This document shows, in pieces, positions 1 through 9,882 of a DNA stretch of 64,000 nucleotides. The stretch lies in NCBI GenBank assembly GCA_036510065.1, contig DATCEO010000166.1, positions 124,001 to 188,000 of the forward strand, given 5' to 3'. Position numbers and translations under genes: made by a program. This DNA is from DASUBV01 sp036510065 (lineage in GTDB: Bacteria; Actinomycetota; Actinomycetes; Streptosporangiales; Streptosporangiaceae). The first letter of the stretch is position 1; each line of letters begins with the position of its first letter. The notes beneath the pieces were generated by a model. The model was not told the DNA's origin, did not search any database, and saw nothing but the letters and a program-made list of their open reading frames with translations.

Positions 1-185
1 GGGTGCGGGCGGCGGTCCCGATCGCCAAGCACATTTTCCTCGAGCCGGATCTCTATCAGCCGGCCCGTGACGACGACGCCGATCCCGCGGTCCGCGCCGC
101 CCGCCGGTCGTGGCGGGGCGGGTCCGCCCTGTCCGCGCTCCGCTCCCGGCGCGGCGACGAGCCGCCTGATGCCCGGCGGGGCTAG
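1..185 (+). CDS. 3' end of an unidentified gene (partial)
   Basis: An open frame enters from the left edge and ends in TAG at 183-185. About 60 residues are visible. They begin with a plausible folded segment (AVPIAKHIFLEPDLYQP) and end in a charged Arg/Asp-rich tail. The stop overlaps the stop of the convergent MOSC gene, so the two genes meet tail to tail, which supports a real gene end. No family is recognised from this fragment, and the function is unknown. Confidence 0.4.
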   Translation, partial: VRAAVPIAKHIFLEPDLYQPARDDDADPAVRAARRSWRGGSALSALRSRRGDEPPDARRG

Positions 186-805
186 CTCAGGGCGGCCACG
201 GCCGGAGCGCGCCCGGGCTCGCCGTCTGCGGCCAGGGCCAGGTCCGGCCCGGCACCGGGCAGCTTGCGGATCACGTCCCCGGGGCGAATGGTCCCGGGCA
301 CGACGACCCTGGCATTCAGGCCGCGCAGTCGGAGCTCGCGGCCGGCGGGGGAGTTGACCAGCCGCAGGGCGTCGAGGCCGAACCGGGCGGCGAACTTGGC
401 ACAGCCCCGGTGCGGCTGGACGGTGACCTCGATCACCGCCGACCCCAGGGCGAGCCGGGTGCCGGGCGGCAGGTTTGCGGTGCTGAGATCCAGGTCGACG
501 TAGAGCTGATCGCCGGCCAGCTGGCGCCGCGCGGGGTCGGCGGCCACGAGCAGGGCCGCGCGGGCGTTCATGACGTTCAGCTGCATGTCCGGATGTGACG
601 ACCCGTCGGCGGTGCGGGTGCTGCCGCGCTGCCGCCAGGTGTCGCCGACCAGTCCGTCCCGCAGGTCGAGCAGGCCCTCGGCGAGCACCTCACGCTCATT
701 GATGGCGGGCCGGCGCACGATCAGCTTGAGCGTGCCGCCATCGCGCGGCGAATCCCGGACGTCGTCGAGGCCGGATTCCAGCGCGGCGGTGCTCAGATGC
801 TCCAC
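182..805 (-). CDS. MOSC domain-containing protein
   Basis: The product is about 207 residues. It resembles the MOSC fold that binds sulfur carried by molybdenum-cofactor enzymes and related proteins. The segment HRGCAKFAARFG holds the conserved Cys expected for sulfur handling, and the C-terminal part (ARVVVPGTIRPGDVI) is the usual end of the beta barrel. A GTG at 805 gives a normal start just before the sequence becomes protein-like (EHLSTAALESG). The longer reading frame upstream is Arg/Pro-rich noise. No Moco biosynthesis genes sit beside it, so its partner enzyme cannot be inferred. Confidence 0.75.
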   Translation of the reverse strand: MEHLSTAALESGLDDVRDSPRDGGTLKLIVRRPAINEREVLAEGLLDLRDGLVGDTWRQRGSTRTADGSSHPDMQLNVMNARAALLVAADPARRQLAGDQLYVDLDLSTANLPPGTRLALGSAVIEVTVQPHRGCAKFAARFGLDALRLVNSPAGRELRLRGLNARVVVPGTIRPGDVIRKLPGAGPDLALAADGEPGRAPAVAALS

Positions 806-845
806 GCTGCCATGATGTCGCCGCCGCGGCGGCGCGTCCAGGAAT

Positions 846-1766
846 TTACCGGGCCGCGGCGAGCGCGGCGGCCAGCTCCGCGTTGCGCCCCGCGTAGCCG
901 GTCCAGGCCGCCGGCGTGACGGCCAGGTGCGGCGCGGCACGCGACCTGGTGCAGCTGCGCTGCGACCAGTGGCAGAGCCGCCCGCCGCGAACGCTGAACC
1001 GCACGAGCACCTCGCCGCACCAGCCGCACGCGTCGAAGTCGTCCGCCTCCAGCGTCGTGACTCGCTGCGGGCAGGTCACCCAGTCCAGGGCCTGGATCTC
1101 GTCCTGGATCCGCCCGGCGAGCTCGAAGGCGAGCGCCTGCGCGGCGCGGTCGCGAGCTAGCTCCAGTCCGGCGCGCGCCCGGCCGACGGCCTCCGGCTGG
1201 CGTTCCAGAACCGCGGTGACGCCGCGGATGAGCTGCTCACGGTCGGCCCCGGTGACGCCGCGCGCTCGGGCCATGTCGAGCTGGCCGCCGCCCAGCCGGG
1301 TGCCGGCGTAGGCCAGCGGCAGAATCCGGTGCAGGGCCGAGACGGCCTGCCGCGCCCGCAGGCCACCTAGGTAAGGGCCGAAGTACCGCCAGTGATCAGC
1401 CGGCCGCCTGAGGTGCTCGACGGTCAGCCGGGGGGCCACCGGGCGCTGGTCCAGGCGGATATAGACGAGGCTTTCCTGGCCGCCCGGCGTCCGGTTCCAC
1501 GGGGGGAGCGCGCCCTCGAGCAGGTTGCGCTCCAGCCAGGCCGCCTCGTGCAGCGAGTCGCAGGTGACCGCCTCGATGCGGGCGATCCGGGCCACCATCG
1601 GGGCCAGATGGGCGCGCTCGCGCAGATCCGACCAGTACGAGGCGACGCGGCTGCGCAGGGCGGTAGCCCGGCCGATGTAAAGGACGCGGCCGCGGGCGTC
1701 CCGGAAGCGGTAGACGCCAAGTGCACCGGGAAGGCGCGCGATCGCCGCGGGCGCGCTCGGACCCAT
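846..1766 (-). CDS. short UvrC-like GIY-YIG nuclease
   Basis: The first ~80 residues form a GIY-YIG nuclease domain (GVYRF, then LYIGRA with the following Arg). Further on, a UVR-type helical hairpin (RAAQALAFELAGRIQDEI) is of the kind that contacts UvrB. The protein is about 306 residues, roughly half of housekeeping UvrC, and lacks the C-terminal RNase H-like endonuclease and HhH domains. A Cys-containing tail replaces them. It therefore resembles the short UvrC/Cho-like homologs that make only the 3' incision, but activity is inferred. I chose ATG at 1766; an in-frame TTG at 1805 would add 13 residues. No uvrA or uvrB is nearby. Confidence 0.75.
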   Translation of the reverse strand: MGPSAPAAIARLPGALGVYRFRDARGRVLYIGRATALRSRVASYWSDLRERAHLAPMVARIARIEAVTCDSLHEAAWLERNLLEGALPPWNRTPGGQESLVYIRLDQRPVAPRLTVEHLRRPADHWRYFGPYLGGLRARQAVSALHRILPLAYAGTRLGGGQLDMARARGVTGADREQLIRGVTAVLERQPEAVGRARAGLELARDRAAQALAFELAGRIQDEIQALDWVTCPQRVTTLEADDFDACGWCGEVLVRFSVRGGRLCHWSQRSCTRSRAAPHLAVTPAAWTGYAGRNAELAAALAAAR

Positions 1767-1855
1767 CAGGCCGAGGCTGGCAGCGGGACTGCGGGCACGC
1801 GACAATTATGCGCCCGGCCGCCTGTGCCCGGCCCTTCGCGCCCGCGTGCCCTGGC

Positions 1856-3100
1856 TCACCAGCTGCCAGCGAGCCGATCCGGGGCACCCGGAGGTGACCA
1901 GCTGGCGTCGTCCTGCCGGCGCCGGACCTGGACCAGGCCGTGCCGGCCGTCGGTGCGCCAGGGCTGGCCGCCGGATTCGAGCCTGGCGACGACGGCCGGG
2001 TTCAGGCCGGTGACCATGTCGGACTTGAGCGTGCGGAGGACCGCGACGCTGCCGGGAAAGTAGGCCGTGACGCTGGCGAACGGCGTCGTCGCGGGCCAGG
2101 CCCGGTCGCCGGCCAGCCGCCGGTAGTTGAGGTCGCCCTTGAGGATGGTCAGCGATGCCTGCCGGAACCGGTCCGCGAGGTCGGCGGGCATGCGGTGATA
2201 GGACCACGGCGCGCAGTAGAAGTCGTGGGTGCCCAGGGTGAGCTGCCCCGTCCGCAGGGCGGCCGCCAGGCGGCCGCCGGTTCGCTCCGCAGTGCCGGTG
2301 CCGGTGGCTAGCCGGCGCAGGCAGGCCAGGACGTCCGCCGTGGTGGCGTCGGACACGTAGTACGGGCTGGGCTTCACGTGCAGGGCGATCGACCCGGCCT
2401 GCCCGGTGCGCAGGAGATGGTCGATCAGCACGAGATCGGCCAGCATCTCGCGGCCCGCATTGTCGGCGACCAGGACGACCCGGGCGTCCGGCCCGAGCGC
2501 GGACCAGAGGTCGGAGCTGTCGTCCGCCACCAGCCCGGCCGACTCCAGTTCGGCGGATCCCGGTGCGCTGCCGATGCGGAAGCCCAGGTCCGCCCGGTTG
2601 CCCCAGAGCGAAGCCAGGAGCTTGGCCTGCCCCTGCTCCCGGACGGGGAGCCGGTCCACGGCGTCGAGGGCGGCCAGGTCGGGCTCCAGCGCCGGGTCCC
2701 GCAGCTCGGCGTCCTTCAGGTACGCGAACGGGTCGATCCCCTGCCAGGCGCCGGGCGCGAAGAAGCCCACCGCGTCGAGCAGGCGCCGGTAGAAGTACGA
2801 CTCCGACCACAGGAACGGCGCGTCCAGCCACGGCGTCCCGCAGTAGTCCGCACCCCAGGTGGACCAGGTCCCCTGGTCGCGGGCACCCGGTCCGAGCGGG
2901 GCGATGAGGCCCCCGGCGATCTCGTCCAGCAGGCCGTCCAGTGCCCGGCGCTGCGCCGGCCCGTAGGGATGCGCGTCCTTGATCTGGCCTACCAGCCTGG
3001 GTGTCCGCTCCCGCCAGACGCGCCAGGCAAACCCGTGCGGATCGTTGTTCAGCAGGACCGGTGGCAGCCCGGATGAGCTCTCCTGCTGGTCAGCTGTCAC
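1856..3100 (-). CDS. ARMT1-like (DUF89) damage-control phosphatase family protein
   Basis: The protein is 414 residues and resembles the DUF89/ARMT1 metal-dependent phosphatase family, whose members hydrolyse damaged or excess phosphometabolites. Family signatures seen are VLVADNAGREMLADL (Asp-Asn metal site), LTILKGDLNYRRL (Lys-Gly-Asp) and RTLKSDMVTGL near the C-terminus. The GTG at 3100 is preceded by GGAGGT six bases upstream, an excellent ribosome site. The frame stays open much further upstream, but that part crosses the hairpin and is not coding-like. The gene follows a MerR gene on the same strand, with a long hairpin between them. The substrate is unknown. Confidence 0.8.
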   Translation of the reverse strand: MTADQQESSSGLPPVLLNNDPHGFAWRVWRERTPRLVGQIKDAHPYGPAQRRALDGLLDEIAGGLIAPLGPGARDQGTWSTWGADYCGTPWLDAPFLWSESYFYRRLLDAVGFFAPGAWQGIDPFAYLKDAELRDPALEPDLAALDAVDRLPVREQGQAKLLASLWGNRADLGFRIGSAPGSAELESAGLVADDSSDLWSALGPDARVVLVADNAGREMLADLVLIDHLLRTGQAGSIALHVKPSPYYVSDATTADVLACLRRLATGTGTAERTGGRLAAALRTGQLTLGTHDFYCAPWSYHRMPADLADRFRQASLTILKGDLNYRRLAGDRAWPATTPFASVTAYFPGSVAVLRTLKSDMVTGLNPAVVARLESGGQPWRTDGRHGLVQVRRRQDDASWSPPGAPDRLAGSW

Positions 3101-3126
3101 GCGATTACCTCCGCTCCCCGAGCTTT

Positions 3127-3182
3127 CCATGATCGTGAAGCCTTTTGTGGGCCCCCGCCCACAAAAGGCTTCATGATCATGG
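3127..3182. terminator. long near-perfect inverted repeat (terminator or repeat element)
   Basis: The arms 3127-3152 and 3157-3182 match at 25 of 26 positions around a CCCC loop. The MerR stop codon (3177-3179) lies inside the right arm, and the start of the downstream DUF89 gene is only 27 bases beyond the left arm. It could end merR transcription, but there is no U-tract. Its length and perfection also suit a REP- or MITE-like palindrome. Confidence 0.7.
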
Positions 3183-3707
3183 CCGGTACCGCTCTGGTGG
3201 CCGCTGCTGGTCCATTCGCAGCAGCCGTTGCGCCCGCTCCTGCTCGAAGTCCAGCGCGCGAGCGGGTGGTGCCTGGATCCGCCCGATCCGGCGGCCGAGC
3301 TCAGCGACCTCGGATCGGACGCGCGGGTCGGCGAGCACCCGGATCCCGAAGGCCAGCGCCGCCGGACTGATGTCATAGCGGCGCTCGATCGACAGGCCGA
3401 GCGCCGCCGCCGCCAGGTCGGCGTCGGTGAACTGCCGGTGCGCGGCGCCCGGCCCCGCGGCCCCGCGCCTCGGTCCGGCGGCTCCGCGCGCCGCCCCAGG
3501 CCCGCCGCCCCCCGGCCCGCCGTCCCCCGGCCCGCCGTCCCCCGGCCCGCCGCGGCGGCCACTCGCCCGCCGCGCCCCGCCCCGGCTGCCGGAGCGCCGC
3601 TGATGCATCAGCGGAAGCAGCCCGAGCGACTCCCGATACCGGAGCATTCGGGGCGAAGTACCCAGCGCCTGCGCCGCTTCCGTGATCCGCATGCCCGAAT
3701 CTAACAT
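3177..3707 (-). CDS. MerR-family transcriptional regulator with Gly/Pro-rich insertion
   Basis: Residues ~6-32 match the MerR winged-helix DNA-binding start (MRITEAAQALGTSPRMLRYRESLGLLP). The wing that should follow is interrupted at about residues 37-90 by an Arg/Gly/Pro-rich tract with repeated GGPGD units. The family pattern resumes at HRQFTDADLAAA. The C-terminal part is helical and short, with no visible metal-binding Cys. Starts at 3707 or 3692 are both possible. TCTTGACAAGA just upstream (3710-3720) is a perfect 11-base palindrome and may be an autoregulatory site. The effector and targets are unknown; the adjacent DUF89 gene is one candidate. Confidence 0.7.
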   Translation of the reverse strand: MLDSGMRITEAAQALGTSPRMLRYRESLGLLPLMHQRRSGSRGGARRASGRRGGPGDGGPGDGGPGGGGPGAARGAAGPRRGAAGPGAAHRQFTDADLAAAALGLSIERRYDISPAALAFGIRVLADPRVRSEVAELGRRIGRIQAPPARALDFEQERAQRLLRMDQQRPPERYRP

Positions 3708-3709
3708 TC

Positions 3710-3720
3710 TCTTGTCAAGA
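3710..3720. promoter_or_regulatory. small palindrome upstream of merR
   Basis: TCTTGACAAGA is a perfect odd-length palindrome 3 bases upstream of the merR start. MerR proteins bind dyads inside their promoters, so this is a plausible operator, but it is short and may be chance. Confidence 0.3.
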
Positions 3721-3930
3721 ACGCCCCATCCAGGGTGCGCGGAGGGGGCGCCGTCCCGTACGGTCGATGGTGTCCGCGCGAGTTCCGGCCTTGCCGCCGG
3801 CCCCCGCCGCGACCCGGAGCCCCGCGCCGGAGCCCCGCGCCCAGCCCTGTGCCCGAGCCCTGTGCCCGGGCTCGAGGCGCCAAGCCCCGAGCACCCGAAG
3901 CACGCCGCCGTTCACTCCTGAGGAGCGCAT

Positions 3931-5376
<1,446 letters not shown>

Positions 5377-5383
5377 GCCAGCT

Positions 5384-6640
5384 GTGTCCGACGTGCTCGA
5401 TCCCGGGCTGGCCATCGCCGGCCGGCCCAGGATCGAGTGGGCGCGGCGGGCTATGCCGGTGCTGCGGCTGCTGACCGACGCCGTCGCCGGCCAGCAGCCG
5501 TTCAGCGGGCTTACGGTAGCGGCGTGCCTGAACGTCACGGCCGAGACGGCCGGGCTGGTCCGGCTGGTGACGGCCGGCGGCGGCCGGGTCCGGCTCGCGG
5601 CGTCCAACCCGCTGTCCACCCAGGACGACATCGCCGCCGCCCTGGCGGCCGAGCCCGGTGTCAGCGTCTACGCCCGGTCCGGCGCCGACCGCGGCACCTA
5701 CTACGAGCACCTGCACCGGGCCCTGGACGAGGGCCCGGACCTGGTCATCGACGACGGCGGTGACCTCACCAACACGCTGCACGAGGAGCGGCCGGAACTG
5801 CTGGCCCGGGTGCGCGGCGGGTGCGAGTCCACCGCCAGCGGCGTGGCGCGGCTGCGCCGGATGGCCGCCGCCGGCTCGCTGGCCTTCCCGGTCGTGGCGG
5901 CCGACGCCTCGGCGACCCGGCGGATGATCGATCACCAGTACGGGACCGGCCAGTCCGTCATCGACGGCGTGATCCGGGCTACGAACACGCTGCTGGCCGG
6001 CAAGACCGTGGTGGTCGCGGGCTTCGGGCCCTGCGGCAGCGGCATCGCCGAGCGGGCCCGCGGACTCGGCTCGCAGGTCATCGTGACTGAGGTCGACCCC
6101 GTTCGCGCCCTGGCGGCGGTCATGCAGGGCTACCGGGTCCTGCCCATGGCCGCGGCGGCGCCCGCGGGCGAGCTGTTCATCACGGCCACCGGGTCGCGGG
6201 ACGTCATCGGGCGCGCGCACCTGGAGGCCATGCGCGACGGGGCCATCCTGGCCAACGCGGGCCACTTCGACGTGGAGATCGACGTCCGCGAGCTGGACCG
6301 GCTGGCCGTCGAGGTCAACCCGGCGGTGCGGCCGCAGGCCGACGAGTACGTGCTGCCCGACGGCCGCCGGCTGATCCTGCTGGCCGAGGGCCGGGTGGTC
6401 AACCTGGTCGCGGCCGAGGGCAACCCGGCCGCGGTCATGGACGTGTCCTTCGGCGTCCAGGGACTGGCGCTGGCCTGGCTGGCCAGCGGGGAGGCCCGGC
6501 CGCCCGCCGGCGTGCACGAGGTCCCCGCGGCGATCGACACCCAGGTGGCCGGCCTGACCCTGGCCGCGCTCGGCACCGAGGTCGACACGCTGACGCCCGC
6601 CCAGCAGCAGTACCTGGATTCCTGGCGCCAGGGCAGCTAG
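5384..6640 (+). CDS. adenosylhomocysteinase-like paralog with altered active site
   Basis: The product of about 418 residues resembles the shorter SAHH type known from Thermotoga and archaea, which lacks the C-terminal Lys-Tyr tail. The NAD loop GFGPCGSG and the motifs LSTQDD, IDDGGD, YGTGQS and AGHFDVEID are kept. Aligned with its neighbour ahcY, several catalytic residues differ: the His of SLHMT is Asn (ACLNVT), the second Glu of EETTTG is Ser (CESTASG), the Lys of VTKSKFDN is Arg, and the final Asn of that motif is His. It may bind NAD but hydrolyse another thioether nucleoside, or be regulatory. GTG 5384 was preferred; ATG 5342 would overlap ahcY. Confidence 0.8.
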   Translation: MSDVLDPGLAIAGRPRIEWARRAMPVLRLLTDAVAGQQPFSGLTVAACLNVTAETAGLVRLVTAGGGRVRLAASNPLSTQDDIAAALAAEPGVSVYARSGADRGTYYEHLHRALDEGPDLVIDDGGDLTNTLHEERPELLARVRGGCESTASGVARLRRMAAAGSLAFPVVAADASATRRMIDHQYGTGQSVIDGVIRATNTLLAGKTVVVAGFGPCGSGIAERARGLGSQVIVTEVDPVRALAAVMQGYRVLPMAAAAPAGELFITATGSRDVIGRAHLEAMRDGAILANAGHFDVEIDVRELDRLAVEVNPAVRPQADEYVLPDGRRLILLAEGRVVNLVAAEGNPAAVMDVSFGVQGLALAWLASGEARPPAGVHEVPAAIDTQVAGLTLAALGTEVDTLTPAQQQYLDSWRQGS

Positions 6641-6655
6641 CCGGCGCGGCGCCGG
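6641..6655 (+). terminator. GC hairpin after the ahcY pair
   Basis: CCGGCGCGGCGCCGG directly after the stop codon is a perfect 15-base palindrome able to form a short GC stem. It has no U-tract, as is common in high-GC actinomycetes. It probably ends the ahcY operon. Confidence 0.4.
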
Positions 6656-6695
6656 CGAGATTGCGAGGTTCCGGGGGTATGGGACGCTGTGACCC

Positions 6696-7208
6696 ATGAA
6701 GCGCGAGGAAGCGGCACCGCCGATGCTGCCGGGGCTGCGAGATCCCAGTAACCGGGTCAGCCGGCGGGCCGTCGGGTACTGGACCGCACGGGCGGCAGCC
6801 GACGGGCTCGGCCTGCTGGCCGCGGAGCTCGCCCTGGCGATCGGCACCGGGCTGCGCCTGGGCTGGTGGATCGCGCTGGCCCTGACCCTGGTGGCGGCGG
6901 CCGCCTACGTGCTGATCATGCCGCGCTGGCGGTACCGGGTGCACCGCTGGGAAGTCACCGGCGAGGCGGTCTACACCCGGACCGGCTGGCTCTCGGTGCA
7001 CTGGCGCATCGCGCCGATCAGCCGGATCCAGACCATCGACAGCCATCGCTGGTTCGGTGAGCGGCTTTTCGGCCTGGCCAACGTCACGGCCACCACGGCC
7101 TCGGCGGCCGGGCCGGTGCACATCCGCGGGCTCGACCGGGCGACGGCCGACCACCTGCTCGACCAGCTGACGGCCGCCACCGGCCAGGTGCCCGGCGACG
7201 CTACGTGA
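6696..7208 (+). CDS. bacterial PH domain membrane protein (YdbS-like)
   Basis: This 170-residue protein has two adjacent membrane segments (about residues 35-70), followed by a bacterial PH domain of the DUF304/bPH2 type (YRVHRWEVTGEAVYTRTGWL ... ISRIQTIDS). That pattern is typical of YdbS-like proteins. It overlaps the next gene, a larger protein of the same family, by four bases, and the pair almost certainly works together in the membrane, as YdbS/YdbT pairs do. In Bacillus such pairs are linked to antimicrobial-peptide resistance. The role here is inferred only from family. Confidence 0.8.
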   Translation: MKREEAAPPMLPGLRDPSNRVSRRAVGYWTARAAADGLGLLAAELALAIGTGLRLGWWIALALTLVAAAAYVLIMPRWRYRVHRWEVTGEAVYTRTGWLSVHWRIAPISRIQTIDSHRWFGERLFGLANVTATTASAAGPVHIRGLDRATADHLLDQLTAATGQVPGDAT

Positions 7209-8767
7209 ACGCGGTCCTGGAGGACCCGCAGGCCGGCTGGCGGTGGCTGAGCCCGCGCAGCCTCATCGTCCGACCCGTCACCGACCTCATCCGGCTGCTG
7301 CCGGTGCTGGTCGGCGTGCTGTTCTTCGGCTCGTCGCGCGGCTCGGGCAGCTACTGGGGCTTCGCCTTCGCCGCGGTGGCCGTGGTGACCAGCATCGTGC
7401 GCTGGTGCACCACCCGCTACCGGATCACCGGCGAGCGCATCTACCTGCGCCGCGGCCTGCTGAACCAGAAAGTCCTGTCCGTGCCCCGGGACCGGATCCG
7501 CAGCGTCGACCTGTCCGCGCACGTCATCTACCGGCTCCTCGACCTGCGCAAGGTCATGGTCGGGACCGGCCGGAACGACCGCCGGGAAGGCGAGAGCCTG
7601 CACCTGGACGCACTCCGGCTGGCGGATGCCGAGGCGCTGCGCGCCATGCTGCTCACCGCCCCCGCTGTGGCCACCGCAACCGTCGCGGCCGCCGCCGGGG
7701 CCGGGGCGCCGGGCGGTCCCGGCGCGGCGGCCAGTCTCGGCGCCCCGGCGGAACAGGAACTGGCGCGGCTGGCGCCGAGCTGGGTCCGGTTCGCGCCGCT
7801 GACGCTCACCGGGCTGGTCATCGTCGGCGTCGTGATCGGCTCGGGCATGCAGCTCGTCGACGCCACCCGCATCAACGTCACCTCGATCGGCCCGGTGCAC
7901 CGGCTGGCGCTGCGGTTCGGCACGCTGGCGCCCGCGCAGCAGGTGCTCGACGGGGCGCTCGCCGTCCTGGCCTGCCTGCTGCTGCTGTCGGTGGCCGGGT
8001 ACGTCGCCCTGTTCTGGAACTTCCGGCTCGTCCGGCCGGGCGGCGACGTCCTGCGGGTCTCCCGCGGGCTGCTGTCCACCCGGACCACCACCATTGACAC
8101 CCGCCGCCTGCGCGGGGCCGAGCTCAGCGAGCCGCTGCTGCTGCGGGCCGCCGGGGGCGCCCGCTGCCTGGCCATCACCACCGGCCTGCGAGTGGGCCGG
8201 GGTGCCGAGCACGGCGGCTCGCTGCTGCTGCCGCCGGCCCCGCGGGCGGTCGCCAGCAATGTCGCCGCTGCCGTCCTGAGCGTCCCGGTCGATTACCTCA
8301 CCGGTGCTCTGGTCCGGCATGGGGCCGCGGCCCGGACACGCCGTTATATCCGGTCGGCCGGCGCCGTTGCCGGGCTGGCCGCGGTGCTCGCGGCGGCCTG
8401 GGCCACCGGGCACGCGCCGGCCTGGCCCTGGCAGGCGGCCCTGGCCACGCTGCCTCTGGCCGCGGCGCTGGCGGCTGACCGGTACCGGAGCCTGGGTCAC
8501 CGGCTGGCCGGCGGCTGGCTGATCACCCGGACCGGCAGCCTGGTCCGGCGGCGCAGCGTCCTGTCGACCGACGGCATTATCGGCTGGCGGATCCACCAGA
8601 GCTGGTTCCAGCGCCGCCAGGGCCTGGTATCGCTGGCCGCCACGACCGCGGCCGGCCGTCAGCACTACGTGGCGCACGATATCCCGGCGGCCGTCGCGCT
8701 GGCGGTGGCCACGGCGGCGACCAGCGACCTGATGACCCCGTTCTTGAGTGATAACGCTCCCTCCTAG
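7205..8767 (+). CDS. bacterial PH domain membrane protein (YdbT-like)
   Basis: This 520-residue membrane protein contains repeated TM-pair plus PH-domain units. PH signatures recur near YRITGERIYLRRGLLNQKVLSVP, in the middle (LRVSRGLLSTRTTTIDTRRLRG) and near the C-terminus (GWLITRTGSLVRRRSVLSTDGIIGW), as in YdbT. Membrane segments precede each unit, and a Gly/Ala-rich linker lies near residues 155-180. The GTG start overlaps the stop of the YdbS-like gene (GTGA), showing translational coupling. The function is envelope-associated but unproven. Confidence 0.8.
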   Translation: MNAVLEDPQAGWRWLSPRSLIVRPVTDLIRLLPVLVGVLFFGSSRGSGSYWGFAFAAVAVVTSIVRWCTTRYRITGERIYLRRGLLNQKVLSVPRDRIRSVDLSAHVIYRLLDLRKVMVGTGRNDRREGESLHLDALRLADAEALRAMLLTAPAVATATVAAAAGAGAPGGPGAAASLGAPAEQELARLAPSWVRFAPLTLTGLVIVGVVIGSGMQLVDATRINVTSIGPVHRLALRFGTLAPAQQVLDGALAVLACLLLLSVAGYVALFWNFRLVRPGGDVLRVSRGLLSTRTTTIDTRRLRGAELSEPLLLRAAGGARCLAITTGLRVGRGAEHGGSLLLPPAPRAVASNVAAAVLSVPVDYLTGALVRHGAAARTRRYIRSAGAVAGLAAVLAAAWATGHAPAWPWQAALATLPLAAALAADRYRSLGHRLAGGWLITRTGSLVRRRSVLSTDGIIGWRIHQSWFQRRQGLVSLAATTAAGRQHYVAHDIPAAVALAVATAATSDLMTPFLSDNAPS

Positions 8768-8792
8768 ACGCAGCGGCCCGCCGGCCCGCCGA

Positions 8793-9779
8793 TCAGGCCG
8801 GCGGGGCAAACCCGCCGTAGCTCGGGATGTCCCGGCTGCCCGCGTCCGGGTCCGGCCCGGTGCCGGGGCTCGGCGCGGCGCCGGTCTCGGCGGCGGGCCG
8901 GGCCGGGCCGTCGCCGGGGGCGGCCCACCCGTCCCCGCCGGGCAGCGGTGCGGCTGCCTGAGCGGGCGGCGGGACGGCTGGGTAACCGGGTGGCGCAGCC
9001 GCCGCGGCCCCCGGCTCGGGCTGCTGGCGAGCGAGCCGGGCCTGCTCGTGCTGCCGCCGGACGGCCAGCACCGCCGCCAGGTACGCGGCCGGCGGCGTTC
9101 CCGGCGGCGGGGGCGGGCTGACCTGCGTCACCACCGCCGAGGCGATCCGCAGTCCCAGGTCCTCGCGCGCGGCGGGCGTGAGCTCGTAGAACCGGCGCAG
9201 ATAGCTGCCGGCCGCCTCGGCGCTCTGATCGGACAGCCGGGAAGTCTGGGCCACCTGCGCCCAGCCCAGCAGCGGCGGCGGCACCACGGCGAACACCGGC
9301 GGCAGTTCCGGGCGGCGCGGCGCCCGCTCCTGGATGACGTAGGTGCCGGCGAACATGTCGCCGAGCCGCTTCCCCTTGACCGACACGATCGAGAGAATCA
9401 GCCCGATCGGCGCTCCCAGCACGCTCCAGATCTCGACGGCGCCGGTGAGCGCCCGGACCAGCGCCTGGCGGAACCGGACCGGGCCGCCGTCATCGCTGAT
9501 GACGCGCAGCCCGAAGACCATCTTGCCGGGCGTCTTGCCCCGGGTCAGCGTCTCGAAGATGGCGCTGTAGCCGACCACGATCACGACGTAGCAGCTCACG
9601 AAGATCCCGCCCATCGCGGCCGTGCTGAGGTGGCCTGCCGCCTGGCCGACCGCGATTATCGCGCCGATCAGCACCGCGATCTGGATGAGCAGGTCGATCA
9701 GCAGGGCCGCCATGCGGCTGGGAAAGCGGGCGCAGGGGACATCCAGGACCACCGCCTCGCCAGTCACTACCTCAGTCAC
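8793..9779 (-). CDS. RDD family membrane protein
   Basis: The N-terminal half is an RDD domain: an early Arg (ARFPSRMAALLIDLLI) with its Asp, membrane helices, then TRGKTPGKMVFGLRVI, RQALVRAL and GKRLGDMFAGTYVI, the last being a typical RDD ending. The C-terminal 150 residues are soluble and rich in Ala, Pro and Gln. The GTG at 9779 has GGGAGG six bases upstream, so I chose it over an upstream ATG. Its neighbours (PH proteins, SpoIIM-like, MoxR operon) are all envelope genes. In actinomycetes RDD and SpoIIM proteins often sit near MoxR/DUF58 loci. Confidence 0.85.
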   Translation of the reverse strand: MTEVVTGEAVVLDVPCARFPSRMAALLIDLLIQIAVLIGAIIAVGQAAGHLSTAAMGGIFVSCYVVIVVGYSAIFETLTRGKTPGKMVFGLRVISDDGGPVRFRQALVRALTGAVEIWSVLGAPIGLILSIVSVKGKRLGDMFAGTYVIQERAPRRPELPPVFAVVPPPLLGWAQVAQTSRLSDQSAEAAGSYLRRFYELTPAAREDLGLRIASAVVTQVSPPPPPGTPPAAYLAAVLAVRRQHEQARLARQQPEPGAAAAAPPGYPAVPPPAQAAAPLPGGDGWAAPGDGPARPAAETGAAPSPGTGPDPDAGSRDIPSYGGFAPPA

Positions 9780-9882
9780 CGGGTGCCTCCCGCCGGTCCG
9801 CGCCACCGGCGCGGTCCGGGGCCAAGGCTACCGAAGCCCGGCGGCGGGTTATCGCCGCTGGCGCCCGGGCCATGATGTACCG

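Noticed and set aside
3720..3930. Possible SAH riboswitch before ahcY
   Set aside because: AGGAGCGC near the start codon recalls the riboswitch core, but it is simply the ribosome site. The expected paired elements and conserved downstream strand are not there; the region is repetitive GC-rich sequence.
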